From: an uncultured Eubacteriales bacterium
Lineage (GTDB): Bacteria; Bacillota; Clostridia; Christensenellales; CAG-138
Length of the DNA: 64,000 nt
NCBI GenBank assembly: GCA_900546845.1
Contig: UREK01000001.1
Location: 62,001-126,000 of the forward strand
Reading direction: 5' to 3'
Shown here: piece by piece, positions 17,638 through 26,134 of the stretch
Position numbering within the stretch: position 1 is the stretch's first letter
Layout of the letters: the number at the start of each line of letters is the position of its first letter
Notes under the pieces: model-generated
What the model was told of the DNA's origin: nothing
Database searches by the model: none
What the model saw: only the letters and a program-made list of their open reading frames with translations
Translations under genes and position numbers: made by a program

Positions 17638-17671
17638 TAAAAATGCCGCTCCCAGTTCTCCTGGAGGCGGC
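17638..17671 (-). terminator. Terminator of the YerC-type gene (right tip of the repeat element)
   Basis: On the minus strand GCCGCCTCCAG pairs with CTGGGAGCGGC around loop GAGAA and runs into TTTTT. It is nearly the same sequence as the opposing terminator at 17377-17408. Confidence 0.82.
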
Positions 17672-17721
17672 TTTGCAGTTGCCGTCAAGGCGGCAATTTC
17701 TGCTTTGAGAGTGCGGCGCGC

Positions 17722-18024
17722 TTATTCCGGCTTTGCCTGCGCAAGGCGGCGGAGGACGGTCTCGTAGCCATCTGCACCGTAGGCAAGGCAGCGGTTCACG
17801 CGGGAGATCGTGGCGGTGGAAGCGCCGGTCTTCTCTGCGATGGCGGTATAGGTCTCGCCCCCGCGCAGCAGCACCGCGACCTCCATGCGCTGCGAAAGCG
17901 CGTGCAGCTCTGCGACCGTGCAGAGATCCTCAAAAAAACGGTAGCATTCCTCTACGCTTTGGAGCGAAAGGATGGCTTCAAACAGGCGGTCGGCCGCCTC
18001 GCTTTGCAGCTTGCTTTGGTACAT
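17722..18024 (-). CDS. yerC: YerC/YecD family TrpR-related regulator
   Basis: 100-residue helix-turn-helix protein of the TrpR superfamily. Conserved pieces are LFEAILSLQSVEECYRFFED, LCTVAELHALSQRMEVA and the recognition helix ASTATISRVNRCL. Length and motifs match the YerC/YecD family found in most Clostridia and Bacilli, whose ligand is unknown. The ATG at 18024 sits seven bases after AAAGGAG; an upstream GTG at 18030 touches that site and is unlikely. It stands alone, with its terminator formed by the repeat element downstream. Confidence 0.9.
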   Translation of the reverse strand: MYQSKLQSEAADRLFEAILSLQSVEECYRFFEDLCTVAELHALSQRMEVAVLLRGGETYTAIAEKTGASTATISRVNRCLAYGADGYETVLRRLAQAKPE

Positions 18025-18055
18025 GGGCACGCTCCTTTCGATGGGTTCGCTTTAG

Positions 18056-18358
18056 TTTAACACGGTAAAGCGCGAAAGTCAACAAAATAACCGGTCAATA
18101 TCGCATATGCCTTATATACGTGCGTGCAACTGCTGCGTCATCGTCGGTCGGAATAGCTATGGCGATGCCTCCCTCCTCTTCCTTGCATTTGCCGTGAAGC
18201 AGCCCATTTTGCGGTTCGCAGAAGTCTGAAAAGGCTAGACCAGTTATGGGGCAAGGCGTGAGGCCGAAGGAATAGTGGCGCTATTTCGAGGCCGAACAAC
18301 GCCGCCACATGGCCGGGATCGCCTTTTCGGACCGATGTTTTCTTGCCTCATCGCCCCG
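18056..18358. other. Intergenic stretch with an imperfect dyad
   Basis: No gene was recognised. Around 18254-18300 GAGGCC...GGAATAG is followed by CTATTTC...GAGGCCGAA, an imperfect dyad that looks like a degenerate interspersed repeat. The rest is unassigned. Confidence 0.4.
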
Positions 18359-18398
18359 AAAGGCTCCGTGCTTTGCAAAGGAAGCGCGGAGCCTTTCT
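18359..18398. terminator. Hairpin after the amino-acid ABC ATPase gene
   Basis: AAAGGCTCCG at 18359-18368 pairs with CGGAGCCTTT at 18387-18396. It lies about 20 bases beyond the stop of the minus-strand ATPase gene and probably ends that operon. Confidence 0.6.
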
Positions 18399-18416
18399 CG
18401 TACAAGGTATGGGGAT

Positions 18417-19181
18417 TCAGCGCGTGAGCTTCGTCAAAAACGCGCGGGTGCGCTCGTTTTGCGGGTTGTCGATCACATCCTCCGGCCTGCCCTGCTCCAC
18501 GATCACGCCCCCGGCCATGAAGATCACCCGGTCGGCTACGCTGCGGGCAAAGGCCATCTCGTGCGTTACGATGAGCATGGTCATTTTCTCTTTGGCGAGG
18601 GATTGGATGACGCGCAGGATCTCGCCGGTGAGCTCCGGGTCGAGCGCGCTGGTCGGTTCGTCAAAAAAGAGCATCTTTGGGCCCATTGCGAGCGCCCGGG
18701 CGATGGAAACGCGCTGCTGCTCGCCGCCGGAAAGCTGGTAAGGGTAAGCCTCCGCCCGGTCGGCAAGGCCCATCTTCGCAAGCAGGGCCATGGCGGTTTC
18801 CATAGCCTCCGCCCGGCTGCGCCTTTGCACGCACATGGGTGCGTCGATGATGTTCCTCAGCACGGAATAATGCGGGAACAGGTGGAAACTTTGGAACACA
18901 AGGCCAAACGATGTGCGGATCTCTTTGAGCGTCTGCGCATCCGCGTAGACGGTCCTGCCGTCCGGCCCGGGTTCGGCCGCGGAGCGGCCCAGGTAGCGCA
19001 GCGCGCCGCCATCCATGGTTTCGAGCAGCGCTGCGCACCGCAGGAGTGTGGATTTGCCGGAGCCGGAAGGGCCGATGACCGCGACGACTTCGCCCTCCGC
19101 TACGGAGACGGAAATGTCCTTAAGCACCTTGCGCCCGCCAAAGCTCTTCTGCAGGGATTCGATTTGGAGGATGTTGTTCAT
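18417..19181 (-). CDS. Amino-acid ABC transporter ATP-binding protein (GlnQ-like)
   Basis: 254 residues. Walker A GPSGSGKST, signature LSGGEQQRVSIARAL, Walker B MLFFDEPTSALDPEL, switch His in LIVTHEMAFARSVADR. The last two segments are diagnostic of polar amino-acid importers. Start ATG 19181 follows AAGGAGTG; the reading frame is open further upstream but without a ribosome site. It is the last gene of a receptor-permease-ATPase operon and energises the HisM-type permease. The transported amino acid is not deducible. Confidence 0.93.
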   Translation of the reverse strand: MNNILQIESLQKSFGGRKVLKDISVSVAEGEVVAVIGPSGSGKSTLLRCAALLETMDGGALRYLGRSAAEPGPDGRTVYADAQTLKEIRTSFGLVFQSFHLFPHYSVLRNIIDAPMCVQRRSRAEAMETAMALLAKMGLADRAEAYPYQLSGGEQQRVSIARALAMGPKMLFFDEPTSALDPELTGEILRVIQSLAKEKMTMLIVTHEMAFARSVADRVIFMAGGVIVEQGRPEDVIDNPQNERTRAFLTKLTR

Positions 19182-19194
19182 GACGCACTCCTTT

Positions 19195-19845
19195 TTATCG
19201 GTAATAGGCCAGCTTGCGTTCGAAGCGCTCCATGCCCCAGGCGACGAGCGCGTTGAACACATAGTAGAACACGGCGGCGGCGACGAGTGCGGTCATGCTC
19301 TTTTCGGCGGAAGCGATCTGCTTTGCGAGCGTGAACATCTCCATCACGCCGATGGAGAAGGCGAGGGAGGTATCCTTCACAAGCGTGATGACCTCGTTCG
19401 TGACGGGCGGCAGGATCCGCTTGACCATCTGCGGGAAGATGATGCGCCAGAAGGTCTGCCCTTTGGAATAGCCGAGCACCTCCGCGGCTTCATATTGGCC
19501 GCGCGGGATGGATTCGATGCCCGCGCGGTAGATCTCAGCGAAATAGGCCGCATAGTTGAGCACGAACGCGATGATGACGGCATAGAACCGGTAACCGTTG
19601 GTGAGCGGGATCTTCAGCAGGAACCACGGCCCAAAATACACCACGAGGAGCTGGAGCATCAGCGGCGTGCCGCGCATGATGGAGATGTAGACCTGCATGA
19701 GTATGCGCAGCGGGGTGCACCTGCTCATGCGCCCAAACGCCAATGGGAGCGCCAGCGGGAGCGCGCCGAGGAGCGTGAACGCGAAGATGAGCATGGAGGT
19801 GAGCATGCCGCCTCCGAGCTGTGTGAGCATTACCTGAAAAGACAT
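19195..19845 (-). CDS. Amino-acid ABC transporter permease (HisM/GlnP family)
   Basis: 216-residue membrane subunit with about five hydrophobic segments. It carries the family motifs MRGTPLMLQLLVVYFG and the coupling loop YEAAEVLGYSKGQTFWRIIFPQ. It sits 14 bases before the ATPase gene and about 100 bases after the receptor gene of the same operon. Confidence 0.92.
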   Translation of the reverse strand: MSFQVMLTQLGGGMLTSMLIFAFTLLGALPLALPLAFGRMSRCTPLRILMQVYISIMRGTPLMLQLLVVYFGPWFLLKIPLTNGYRFYAVIIAFVLNYAAYFAEIYRAGIESIPRGQYEAAEVLGYSKGQTFWRIIFPQMVKRILPPVTNEVITLVKDTSLAFSIGVMEMFTLAKQIASAEKSMTALVAAAVFYYVFNALVAWGMERFERKLAYYR

Positions 19846-19942
19846 GGGGATTCTCTACCTTCCGGGCTTGATAAACCGGCTTATCATAAATCGAAAGAAA
19901 ACGCGGACGGCGGCAAAGCGGCCCGCGTTTTGGCTGCATCGG

Positions 19943-20743
19943 TTATTTGCCGAGCGTGCAGACGTCATAGCCGAACCACTTGTTGGAAATTTCCGTGAAC
20001 TTGCCGTCTTCGACCATCTCCAGCAGGGTCTCCTGCACCTGGTCGCGCAGTTCGGTGTTGCCGAGCTTAAAGCCGACGGCATATTGTTCGCTCTGGAGCG
20101 GTTCCTCCATGATGGAGAACTGATCCTCCCGGCCCTCGATCTGGTAACGCGCAACGCCGACGTCCATGCCGATGGCATCTACGGCACCGGACTCGAGCTC
20201 CATGAACGCGGTGTTATACTCCGCGCAGCGTTCGAGCGACGCGAAGGAATCGCGCAGCGCGATCGCCTCCGGGTTCTCCTCGTCGTTGAGGGCGGCTTCA
20301 CAGGAGCTGTCCGCCTGAACGGTCACGACCTTGCCCGCAAGATCCGCAAAGGCGGCGATACCGTCCGCGGCGCGGGTCACGAATACCTGGGAATTGTCCA
20401 TGTAAGCATCCGTCCAGGTGTAAAGCTCCTCGCGGTCGTTCATGGTGAAGCCGTTCCAGATGCAGTCGATCGCGCCGGATTCCAGCTCGAAATCCTTGGC
20501 GTCCCAGTCGATAGGGGAGAGCTTGAGCGTCCAGCCGCGGCGCGTGCAGACCTCTGCGGCAAGGTCCAGATCAAAGCCGATGTATTCGCCGTTGTCGTCG
20601 ATGTAGCCATAGGGCGGGAAATCCGCGTCAAAGCCGACGGTGAAGGTCTTTCCTTCCTGCCCGGCCGGCTGGGCGCAGCCGAATGCGGCGGCAAGAACGA
20701 AGGTCAGCGCAAGCGCGAGCAGGAAAAACTTCATGCGTTTCAT
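19943..20743 (-). CDS. Amino-acid ABC transporter substrate-binding lipoprotein (family 3)
   Basis: 266-residue receptor. Signal peptide and lipobox end in AAAFGC at about residue 23. The fold is shown by FTVGFDADFPPYGYIDDNGEYIGFDLDLA, divided here as the conserved beta1 and GFDxDL motifs, then WNGFTMNDRE and GKVVTVQADSS. It is the first gene of the receptor-permease-ATPase operon. Binds a polar amino acid outside the cell and delivers it to the permease. Confidence 0.92.
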   Translation of the reverse strand: MKRMKFFLLALALTFVLAAAFGCAQPAGQEGKTFTVGFDADFPPYGYIDDNGEYIGFDLDLAAEVCTRRGWTLKLSPIDWDAKDFELESGAIDCIWNGFTMNDREELYTWTDAYMDNSQVFVTRAADGIAAFADLAGKVVTVQADSSCEAALNDEENPEAIALRDSFASLERCAEYNTAFMELESGAVDAIGMDVGVARYQIEGREDQFSIMEEPLQSEQYAVGFKLGNTELRDQVQETLLEMVEDGKFTEISNKWFGYDVCTLGK

Positions 20744-20789
20744 AGTGGTGTGTCCTCACTTTCCATGCAGTCGAATATGTTGCTCTGGT

Positions 20790-20818
20790 ATAGTAACACA
20801 TTAGCATGATAAAGTAAA
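20790..20818 (-). promoter_or_regulatory. Promoter of the amino-acid ABC operon
   Basis: On the minus strand TTTACT (20813-20818), 17-base spacer, TACTAT (20790-20795), 47 bases upstream of the receptor start. Confidence 0.55.
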
Positions 20819-20911
20819 GAGGAAATATATAATATATTAAAACAACCCTGCTCGGCAGGGCACGGGAGAGACGCGCTGCTTTCGGGCAACTTTTGCGCCA
20901 AGCTGCAGCGC

Positions 20912-20947
20912 GAAAACGGGCTGCCGGAAATAGGGGGGCAGCCCTTT
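20912..20947 (-). terminator. Terminator of the MATE gene
   Basis: GGGCTGCC (20918-20925) and GGCAGCCC (20937-20944) form the stem; on the minus strand GTTTTCG follows. It lies directly after the MATE stop codon. Confidence 0.75.
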
Positions 20948-20957
20948 GGAAGGTGCG

Positions 20958-22364
20958 TTATGCGTCCTGCGCAGAGGGTACGATCGTGCGGACCCATTTC
21001 CCGCTTTTCACAAACAGGTATCCAGCGATACATTTGAAAATCTCAAGTGCGGTACAGATGAAGAACATCGGCACGATGTGGATGTCCGTGAAGCGCGAGA
21101 GCACGAATGCGACGGGGATGCAGACGCACCAGACATAGCCGCTGTCAAAAAGCATGGTGATCTTCGTCTGCCCGCCGGAGCGCAGCGTGAAATAGCATGC
21201 GTGCGAGAAGGCGTGGAACGGCATGCTGCATGCGGAGATGAGCAGGAAAGTGGCCGCAAGGGCTTTCACCTCCGCCGTGGTGTTGTAGAGGTTCGGGATC
21301 GCGCCGGATACAAACGCAAGGAGCCCGCCGAGCAGGAAGCAGGTCGCCACGCTGAAGGCGATCATCTTCCGGTCGGTATCGCGCGCTTCCTCCGCTTTGC
21401 CCGCGCCAAGGAGGTTGCCCACCACGATGCCGATGGATGAGCCGAGCGCCTGGAAGCTGATGTTGAACAGGTTGGCGACAGTGCTCGAGATGTTCACCGC
21501 CGCGATCACCGCAAGGCCGCGCGTGGAATAGCATTGGTTGAGCATCGACATGCCCACGGACCAGAGCGCTTCGTTGAGCAGCAGCGGCATGCCCTTCTGC
21601 ACAATGTGCACGGCGAGCGCGCGCGGCACGCGCAGCGTGCGGTAAGCGCCGAGGAAGAACGGCGTACGCTCCGGGTGTGCGTGGGCCCAATACATGATGA
21701 GCCCAAGCTCCACAAAGCGGGAAATCACCGTCGCTACAGCGGCGCCCGCAGGACCCATGGCGGGCAGGCCGAGCTTGCCGAAGATGAGCAGATAGTTGAG
21801 GACGAGGTTCGTGAGCACCGCGGCAATGCTCGCAATCATCGGGCGGAGGGTCTCGCCCGTTTCGCGCAGCGTGGAGGAATAGGCCTGGGAAAGAGCATAT
21901 GGCGCAAGCCCGAGGAGCATGATGCGGATGTATTCCCGCCCATAGGCGAGCGTCAGCGCAAGGTCGCCCTCCGCACTGCCCTCATGCAGGAAGAGGCTGA
22001 TGAGCGGCCTATTCCAGAAGCCGAACGCCGCGAGGCAGACTGCGCATATTACGATGCAGACAAGCAGCTTGAAGCGGAACACGCTGCGGATGCCCTCCAC
22101 ATCCCGCTTGCCGGCAAACTGCGCGCCAAAGATGCCCGCACCGGAAAGCCCGCCGAAGATGCACAGGTTGAAGATGAAGATGAGTTGGTTGGCGATGGCC
22201 ACGCCGGACATCTGCTCCGTGCCGAGGCGGCCGACCATCAGGTTATCCAGCACGCCGACGAATTGCGTGATGCCGTTTTGGATCATCACGGGCACGGCGA
22301 TTGCGAGCACCATGCGGTAAAAGGCTTTGTTGCCGATCAGGGAACGCAGTTTCATGCTTTCCAT
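20958..22364 (-). CDS. MATE family efflux transporter
   Basis: 468 residues with about twelve membrane segments in two repeated halves. The N-terminal half begins MVLAIAVPVMIQNGITQFVG followed by LDNLMVGRLGTEQMSGVAIANQ, which is the MATE signature; the second half has LLLNEALWSVGMSMLNQCYS. Exports drugs or metabolites in exchange for Na+ or H+. The start is uncertain (ATG 22364 or the ATG three codons later); neither has a strong ribosome site. It is a single-gene unit with its own terminator. Confidence 0.92.
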   Translation of the reverse strand: MESMKLRSLIGNKAFYRMVLAIAVPVMIQNGITQFVGVLDNLMVGRLGTEQMSGVAIANQLIFIFNLCIFGGLSGAGIFGAQFAGKRDVEGIRSVFRFKLLVCIVICAVCLAAFGFWNRPLISLFLHEGSAEGDLALTLAYGREYIRIMLLGLAPYALSQAYSSTLRETGETLRPMIASIAAVLTNLVLNYLLIFGKLGLPAMGPAGAAVATVISRFVELGLIMYWAHAHPERTPFFLGAYRTLRVPRALAVHIVQKGMPLLLNEALWSVGMSMLNQCYSTRGLAVIAAVNISSTVANLFNISFQALGSSIGIVVGNLLGAGKAEEARDTDRKMIAFSVATCFLLGGLLAFVSGAIPNLYNTTAEVKALAATFLLISACSMPFHAFSHACYFTLRSGGQTKITMLFDSGYVWCVCIPVAFVLSRFTDIHIVPMFFICTALEIFKCIAGYLFVKSGKWVRTIVPSAQDA

Positions 22365-22557
22365 CCATTCTTACTTTATCAAATATAGTCAAAACATTAT
22401 AATACCATAAGCCGTGCGGAATTGCATCCTGGATTTTCCGCCTTTTGCTTTCGGAATACGCCGGATCATCGTGCGGGAGAACCCGAACTGCTTGGCCGCC
22501 TTGGGGGAGACCTCTACTTCTTTGGCAGCACGGCGGGCCCGTGCAGGAGCCTTTTGC

Positions 22558-22586
22558 TTGCCAAAATGAATCACTTGTATTATAAT
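22558..22586 (+). promoter_or_regulatory. Promoter of the ABC exporter pair
   Basis: TTGCCA (22558-22563), 17-base spacer, TATAAT (22581-22586). The ATPase ATG is 52 bases further on. Confidence 0.75.
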
Positions 22587-22637
22587 AAATAATGCAAATA
22601 ACACAAAGCGCCGCAACCTGCGGCAGAGGAGACGCAC

Positions 22638-23348
22638 ATGCTTTCGTTTGAGAACTTTTCCAAGACTTACCCCGGCGGCAAGCGCGCGGTGGACGGCTTG
22701 ACCCTCCGCGTGGAGGCGGGGGATATTTACGGCTTCATCGGCCACAACGGCGCGGGGAAGACAACGGCCATCCGCGCGGCGGTTGGCGCGCTCGCCTTCG
22801 AGGAAGGGGAGATCCGCATCGGCGGCAAATCCGTGCGGGAAAACCCGGTTGAATGCAAGGCGCTTACGGCCTATATCCCGGATAACCCGGAGCTGTACGA
22901 TTACCTGACGGGCATGCAGTACATCAACTTCATCGCAGATGTGTTCGGCGTTGCGGAGGCGGAGCGGCGGGAGCGCATCGCGCGCTATGCCGCAGCCTTT
23001 GAGATGGAGGAAAGCCTCGGCGGGCTCATCGGTTCCTACTCCCACGGCATGAAGCAGAAGACAGCGCTCGTCGCGGCACTCGTGCACGCCCCCAAGCTCC
23101 TCGTACTCGACGAGCCGTTTGTTGGGCTCGACCCGAAGGCCTCGCATACGCTCAAGGGCGTGATGCATGAGCTTTGCGAAGCAGGTTCGGCCATCTTCTT
23201 CTCCACGCACGTACTGGAAGTGGCGGAAAAGCTCTGCAACAAGATCGCCATCATCAAAAACGGCCGCCTGGTGACGGCAGGCGAGACGGAGGCGGTCAAG
23301 GGGGATCATTCTCTTGAAGACGTGTTTATGGAGTTGATCGACGCATGA
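22638..23348 (+). CDS. ABC exporter ATP-binding protein
   Basis: 236-residue ATPase. Walker A GHNGAGKTT, the signature position reads YSHGMKQKTALVAAL, Walker B LLVLDEPFVGLDP, switch His in FFSTHVLEVAEKL. This pattern is typical of exporters paired with large putative ABC exporter permeases in Firmicutes. RBS AGAGGAG. The stop overlaps the permease start (ATGA). Substrate unknown. Confidence 0.92.
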   Translation: MLSFENFSKTYPGGKRAVDGLTLRVEAGDIYGFIGHNGAGKTTAIRAAVGALAFEEGEIRIGGKSVRENPVECKALTAYIPDNPELYDYLTGMQYINFIADVFGVAEAERRERIARYAAAFEMEESLGGLIGSYSHGMKQKTALVAALVHAPKLLVLDEPFVGLDPKASHTLKGVMHELCEAGSAIFFSTHVLEVAEKLCNKIAIIKNGRLVTAGETEAVKGDHSLEDVFMELIDA

Positions 23349-24928
23349 AGAAGCTGTTTTTTCTCCTCCGGGTGGATGCGCTCGGCGTGCTGGGCGTCAA
23401 CCGCCTGTGCCATGGCGGGGATCGGGCTGCGAAACGCAAAGCGATAGGCGCGCTCGCGCTGGCGGCGTTCGTGGCGGCATGTTTTGCCGGGATCGCGTTC
23501 CTTTATTTTTCCATGATGGCGGGCGCGTTTGCGGCGCTGGGCGCCTTGGAACTGATCCTCGGCGTCGCGGCCGTCGCAGGGGCGCTCGTGACGGTGGTTG
23601 CAAGCATCGTCAGCGCGCCGAACACGCTTTTCACTTTCCGGGATTTCGACCAGGTGCTTTCCCTGCCCATCCCGGTAAGCACGGTCGCATTCAGCCGGCT
23701 TTTGAAGCTCGCGCTGCGCAACCTGCTGTTCCTCTGCGTGGTGCTGATCCCGGCCGGCGTTGCCTATGGCCGCAGCGCGGCAACAGGCGATGGGTTTGCG
23801 CTACGCTATGCCCTGCTGACGCTGCTTGCGCCGCTTTTGCCCATCACCGCCGCGGCCGCGCTCGGCATGCTCATCGCCAAGGTGGGTTTGGCCTTCCGGC
23901 GGACGAACGGCGTGCGCATCGTGCTCTCGTTCCTGGTGATGCTCGCGGCGCTGGCGCTTTCCTTTAACATACAGCCTATCGTCGAAGGCTTTTCGGAGAT
24001 TGGCGTGCAGCTCAAGGAAAGCCTGTATGCCGCATACCCGCCCGCGCGCTGGTTCACGAAGGCGGCGCTTGGGGATTGGCGCGCGTTCGCGCTGTTCGCC
24101 GCGGTGAACGCGCTGCCGTTTGCTGCATTCGCGTGGCTGGCCGCGCGTTACCTGCGCCCGCTGCATGCCGCTTTGGCGGGCGGCGCGGGGGAAAAACGCA
24201 GGGCCGGGGTGGTACGCGCCGCCTCCATGCGCCACGCGCTGTTTCTGCGGGAGGTGCGGCGCTATTTCGCTTCCACGATCTATGTGACGAACACGGCTGT
24301 GGGCGCGCTCTTGCTGATCGCGGCGGGCGTCGCGCTGCTGCTTGTGGACCTGGGGAGCGTCGTGCAGGAAATGGGTCTGCCGGTACCGGCGCTCGCATCC
24401 CTTGTGCCCTATCTTGCGGCGGGGATGCTCGGCATGAGCACGACGACGGCCTCCTCCATCTCGCTGGAAGGGAAGGGGATGGATCAGCTCAAGGTGCTGC
24501 CCATCCCTGCTGCGGCCGTTTTCCGCGCGAAGCTCGCGCTGCATTTCGCTGTGACGCTCCCCGCGCAGGCGGTTGCGGCGACGCTCTTCACCGTGGCGCT
24601 CAAGCCGGGCATTTCTGAGGCCGTGCTGCTGTATCTGCTGCCGGCAACGTTCGCGGCCTTTGCGGGCTTTGCGGGGCTTTGGATCAACCTAATGCATCCG
24701 AAGTTCGATTGGAAGAGCGAAACGGAGGTCGTCAAGCAGGGGCTGCCCACGTTTGTGACGGTGTTCGGCTCCATGCTGCTCGCGGGCGTGCCGCTCGTGC
24801 TCACACTGTTTGGCGTTGCGGACGCGGCGCTCCTTGGGTATGCCTTCACAGCCCTTTGCGCGCTCGCTTCCCTTTTGCTTTGGAAGGGGCTTTGCGGCAA
24901 GGGCGCGTGCCGCTTTGCCGCGCTGTGA
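23345..24928 (+). CDS. ABC exporter permease (large putative ABC-2 type)
   Basis: 527-residue membrane protein with about twelve hydrophobic segments and almost no large soluble domain. FTFRDFDQVLSLPIPVSTVAFSR is split across a loop typical of this family, where the short 'DxVLSLP' region links two early segments; LEGKGMDQLKVLPIP repeats the pattern in the second half. It is cotranslated with the ATPase (ATGA overlap). No regulator is adjacent. Confidence 0.85.
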   Translation: MKKLFFLLRVDALGVLGVNRLCHGGDRAAKRKAIGALALAAFVAACFAGIAFLYFSMMAGAFAALGALELILGVAAVAGALVTVVASIVSAPNTLFTFRDFDQVLSLPIPVSTVAFSRLLKLALRNLLFLCVVLIPAGVAYGRSAATGDGFALRYALLTLLAPLLPITAAAALGMLIAKVGLAFRRTNGVRIVLSFLVMLAALALSFNIQPIVEGFSEIGVQLKESLYAAYPPARWFTKAALGDWRAFALFAAVNALPFAAFAWLAARYLRPLHAALAGGAGEKRRAGVVRAASMRHALFLREVRRYFASTIYVTNTAVGALLLIAAGVALLLVDLGSVVQEMGLPVPALASLVPYLAAGMLGMSTTTASSISLEGKGMDQLKVLPIPAAAVFRAKLALHFAVTLPAQAVAATLFTVALKPGISEAVLLYLLPATFAAFAGFAGLWINLMHPKFDWKSETEVVKQGLPTFVTVFGSMLLAGVPLVLTLFGVADAALLGYAFTALCALASLLLWKGLCGKGACRFAAL

Positions 24929-24952
24929 TTCAGGCTTTGGCCTTGCAGGCTG

Positions 24953-24989
24953 TCGATCAAGTGGCATTTGCCACTTGATCGATGTTTTC
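24953..24989 (+). terminator. Terminator of the ABC exporter pair
   Basis: A perfect 14-base stem, TCGATCAAGTGGCA (24953-24966) with TGCCACTTGATCGA (24969-24982), loop of two bases, then TGTTTT. Confidence 0.8.
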
Positions 24990-25133
24990 ACGTTGCGCTT
25001 GCGCCGATGGCGCGGCCAGCGCTCCGTGCAAAGAAAGCCCTGCGGCGCAAGGCGTTTCGCTCGCACCGCACATCCCCCAGGGGACCTTCTCTTGCCGCTA
25101 TGCGGCAATTCACCTTGTGTCGCTGCTCGCGAT

Positions 25134-25158
25134 CAAAAGTCAAGGGCAGCGGCCCTTG
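25134..25158 (-). terminator. Terminator of the YczE-like gene
   Basis: CAAGGGC (25141-25147) and GCCCTTG (25152-25158) form the stem; on the minus strand ACTTTTG follows. The 260 bases between the two converging genes hold this and the opposing terminator, a small TTGCCGC/GCGGCAA hairpin near 25102, and no recognisable gene. Confidence 0.6.
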
Positions 25159-25189
25159 CCGACCCCAGAGAAACTTTTTCGGCAAGCTG

Positions 25190-25900
25190 TCAGGCCTTGG
25201 CCTGCCCCTCCGGCACGGCCTCAAAGTAGCGGCGGAAGGGGAGCGCGTCCACGAATTCCCAGTGCGCTTCCATCCGCTTCCCGAACCAGCCGATCAGCGC
25301 GCCGTTGCAGAGCGCGCAGAGGACGGTACCCCATTTTACGCCTTCAAACCGCCCAAAGCCGAAAAAGGCGAAGGAGAGCACCACGCCGACGAGGCAGCTC
25401 GCGCAGTCGTATGCGGTCTTGAACTTGCTGATGTTTACGCCAAAGCGCGCAGAGACCTCTTTCACGAAAAGCTCATAAGCCTCCGGCGCGAGATAGGTAT
25501 GGAAAAAGAACGCCACGCCCAGCGCGCAAAGCAGCGCGCCCACGAGGAAGAACGCAGCGCGCCAGGGGAGCGCTGACGTTCCGATAAGGCCAACGAGCGC
25601 CATGCAGCCGTCGAGTGCAAAGCCGTAAAGCACGGCCGTGCAAAATGAAAACAGATACGAGAGCCGGAAGCGCCGGAGCACGGCCCCCATGAGCAGCAGC
25701 ACGAGCGCCTGAAGCGTGTATTCCATCATGCCGAAGGTGACGAAGCTCCACACGGTGGAAAACTTGCGGTAAAGCACATAGGCGGGCGCCACCACCATGG
25801 ACATGCCGAAGTCCGCGCGTTCCATGAAGGCGGTGCCAAGCGCGATGGCGAGGATGCCGAGGACATAGGCAAGCTCCGTGTAAAAAGGCTTTTTCTGCAT
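25190..25900 (-). CDS. YczE/YyaS-type integral membrane protein (DUF6198-like)
   Basis: 236 residues with about six hydrophobic segments. ALGTAFMERADFGMSMVVAPAY contains the conserved 'FGMS' region of the YczE/YyaS family, and a second half repeats the fold (ALGVAFFFHTYLAPEAYELF). Acidic and Lys residues in VKEVSARFGVNISKFKTAYD form the conserved cytoplasmic loop. The ATG at 25900 is chosen because CAGGAG lies eight bases before it; an upstream GTG at 25909 touches the ribosome site. Function unknown; relatives are linked to secondary metabolite or regulatory roles. Confidence 0.75.
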   Translation of the reverse strand: MQKKPFYTELAYVLGILAIALGTAFMERADFGMSMVVAPAYVLYRKFSTVWSFVTFGMMEYTLQALVLLLMGAVLRRFRLSYLFSFCTAVLYGFALDGCMALVGLIGTSALPWRAAFFLVGALLCALGVAFFFHTYLAPEAYELFVKEVSARFGVNISKFKTAYDCASCLVGVVLSFAFFGFGRFEGVKWGTVLCALCNGALIGWFGKRMEAHWEFVDALPFRRYFEAVPEGQAKA

Positions 25901-25927
25901 AAAAAACACTCCTGAAAACAGAAAGAT

Positions 25928-25962
25928 AGCTTTTCCCGCAAAAACGCGAAGCGGGAAAAGCT
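25928..25962 (-). promoter_or_regulatory. Stable leader hairpin upstream of the YczE-like gene
   Basis: AGCTTTTCCCGC (25928-25939) pairs perfectly with GCGGGAAAAGCT (25951-25962), 12 base pairs, between the probable -10 (TATACT on the minus strand near 25972) and the ribosome site. It may control translation or stability. No known riboswitch was recognised. Confidence 0.5.
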
Positions 25963-26041
25963 GTTTTTATCAGTATAGCACGCGGCGGGCGAAAGGGGAA
26001 CCGCCTTTTCGGGAGAATCGGCCAAAACCGGCGCGCCATGC

Positions 26042-26070
26042 TTGCGCCACCCGCCAAAAACACGTATACT
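26042..26070 (+). promoter_or_regulatory. Promoter of the malic enzyme gene
   Basis: TTGCGC (26042-26047), 17-base spacer, TATACT (26065-26070), 65 bases before the ATG. Confidence 0.65.
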
Positions 26071-26134
26071 ATAATCCGTGTGCGACCATGCTGCATCTGC
26101 AAATTTACGAATAGATGAGGGAGCAAAAAGAACG

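Larger units (their letters stand above)
17377..17671. repeat. Long imperfect inverted-repeat element tipped by terminators (MITE-like)
   Basis: The left arm (17377-17448) and right arm (17671-17600, read in reverse complement) align over about 72 bases: a terminator hairpin, then ATTTTT(G/A)CGTTG, then a variable stretch, then a perfect 12-base repeat GATACGGCAATC. Between the arms lie further short inverted pieces, including CCCCTTTG near 17475 and CCCCCTTTTTGAAAGGGGG near 17560. There is no open frame of note. It lies between two converging genes and provides the terminator of each. Form and size suggest a non-autonomous miniature element. Confidence 0.75.

Noticed and set aside
24968..25576. 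Plus-strand open frame running from the intergenic region into the antisense of the YczE-like gene
   Set aside because: No start signal; it crosses two terminators and mirrors a membrane protein gene.
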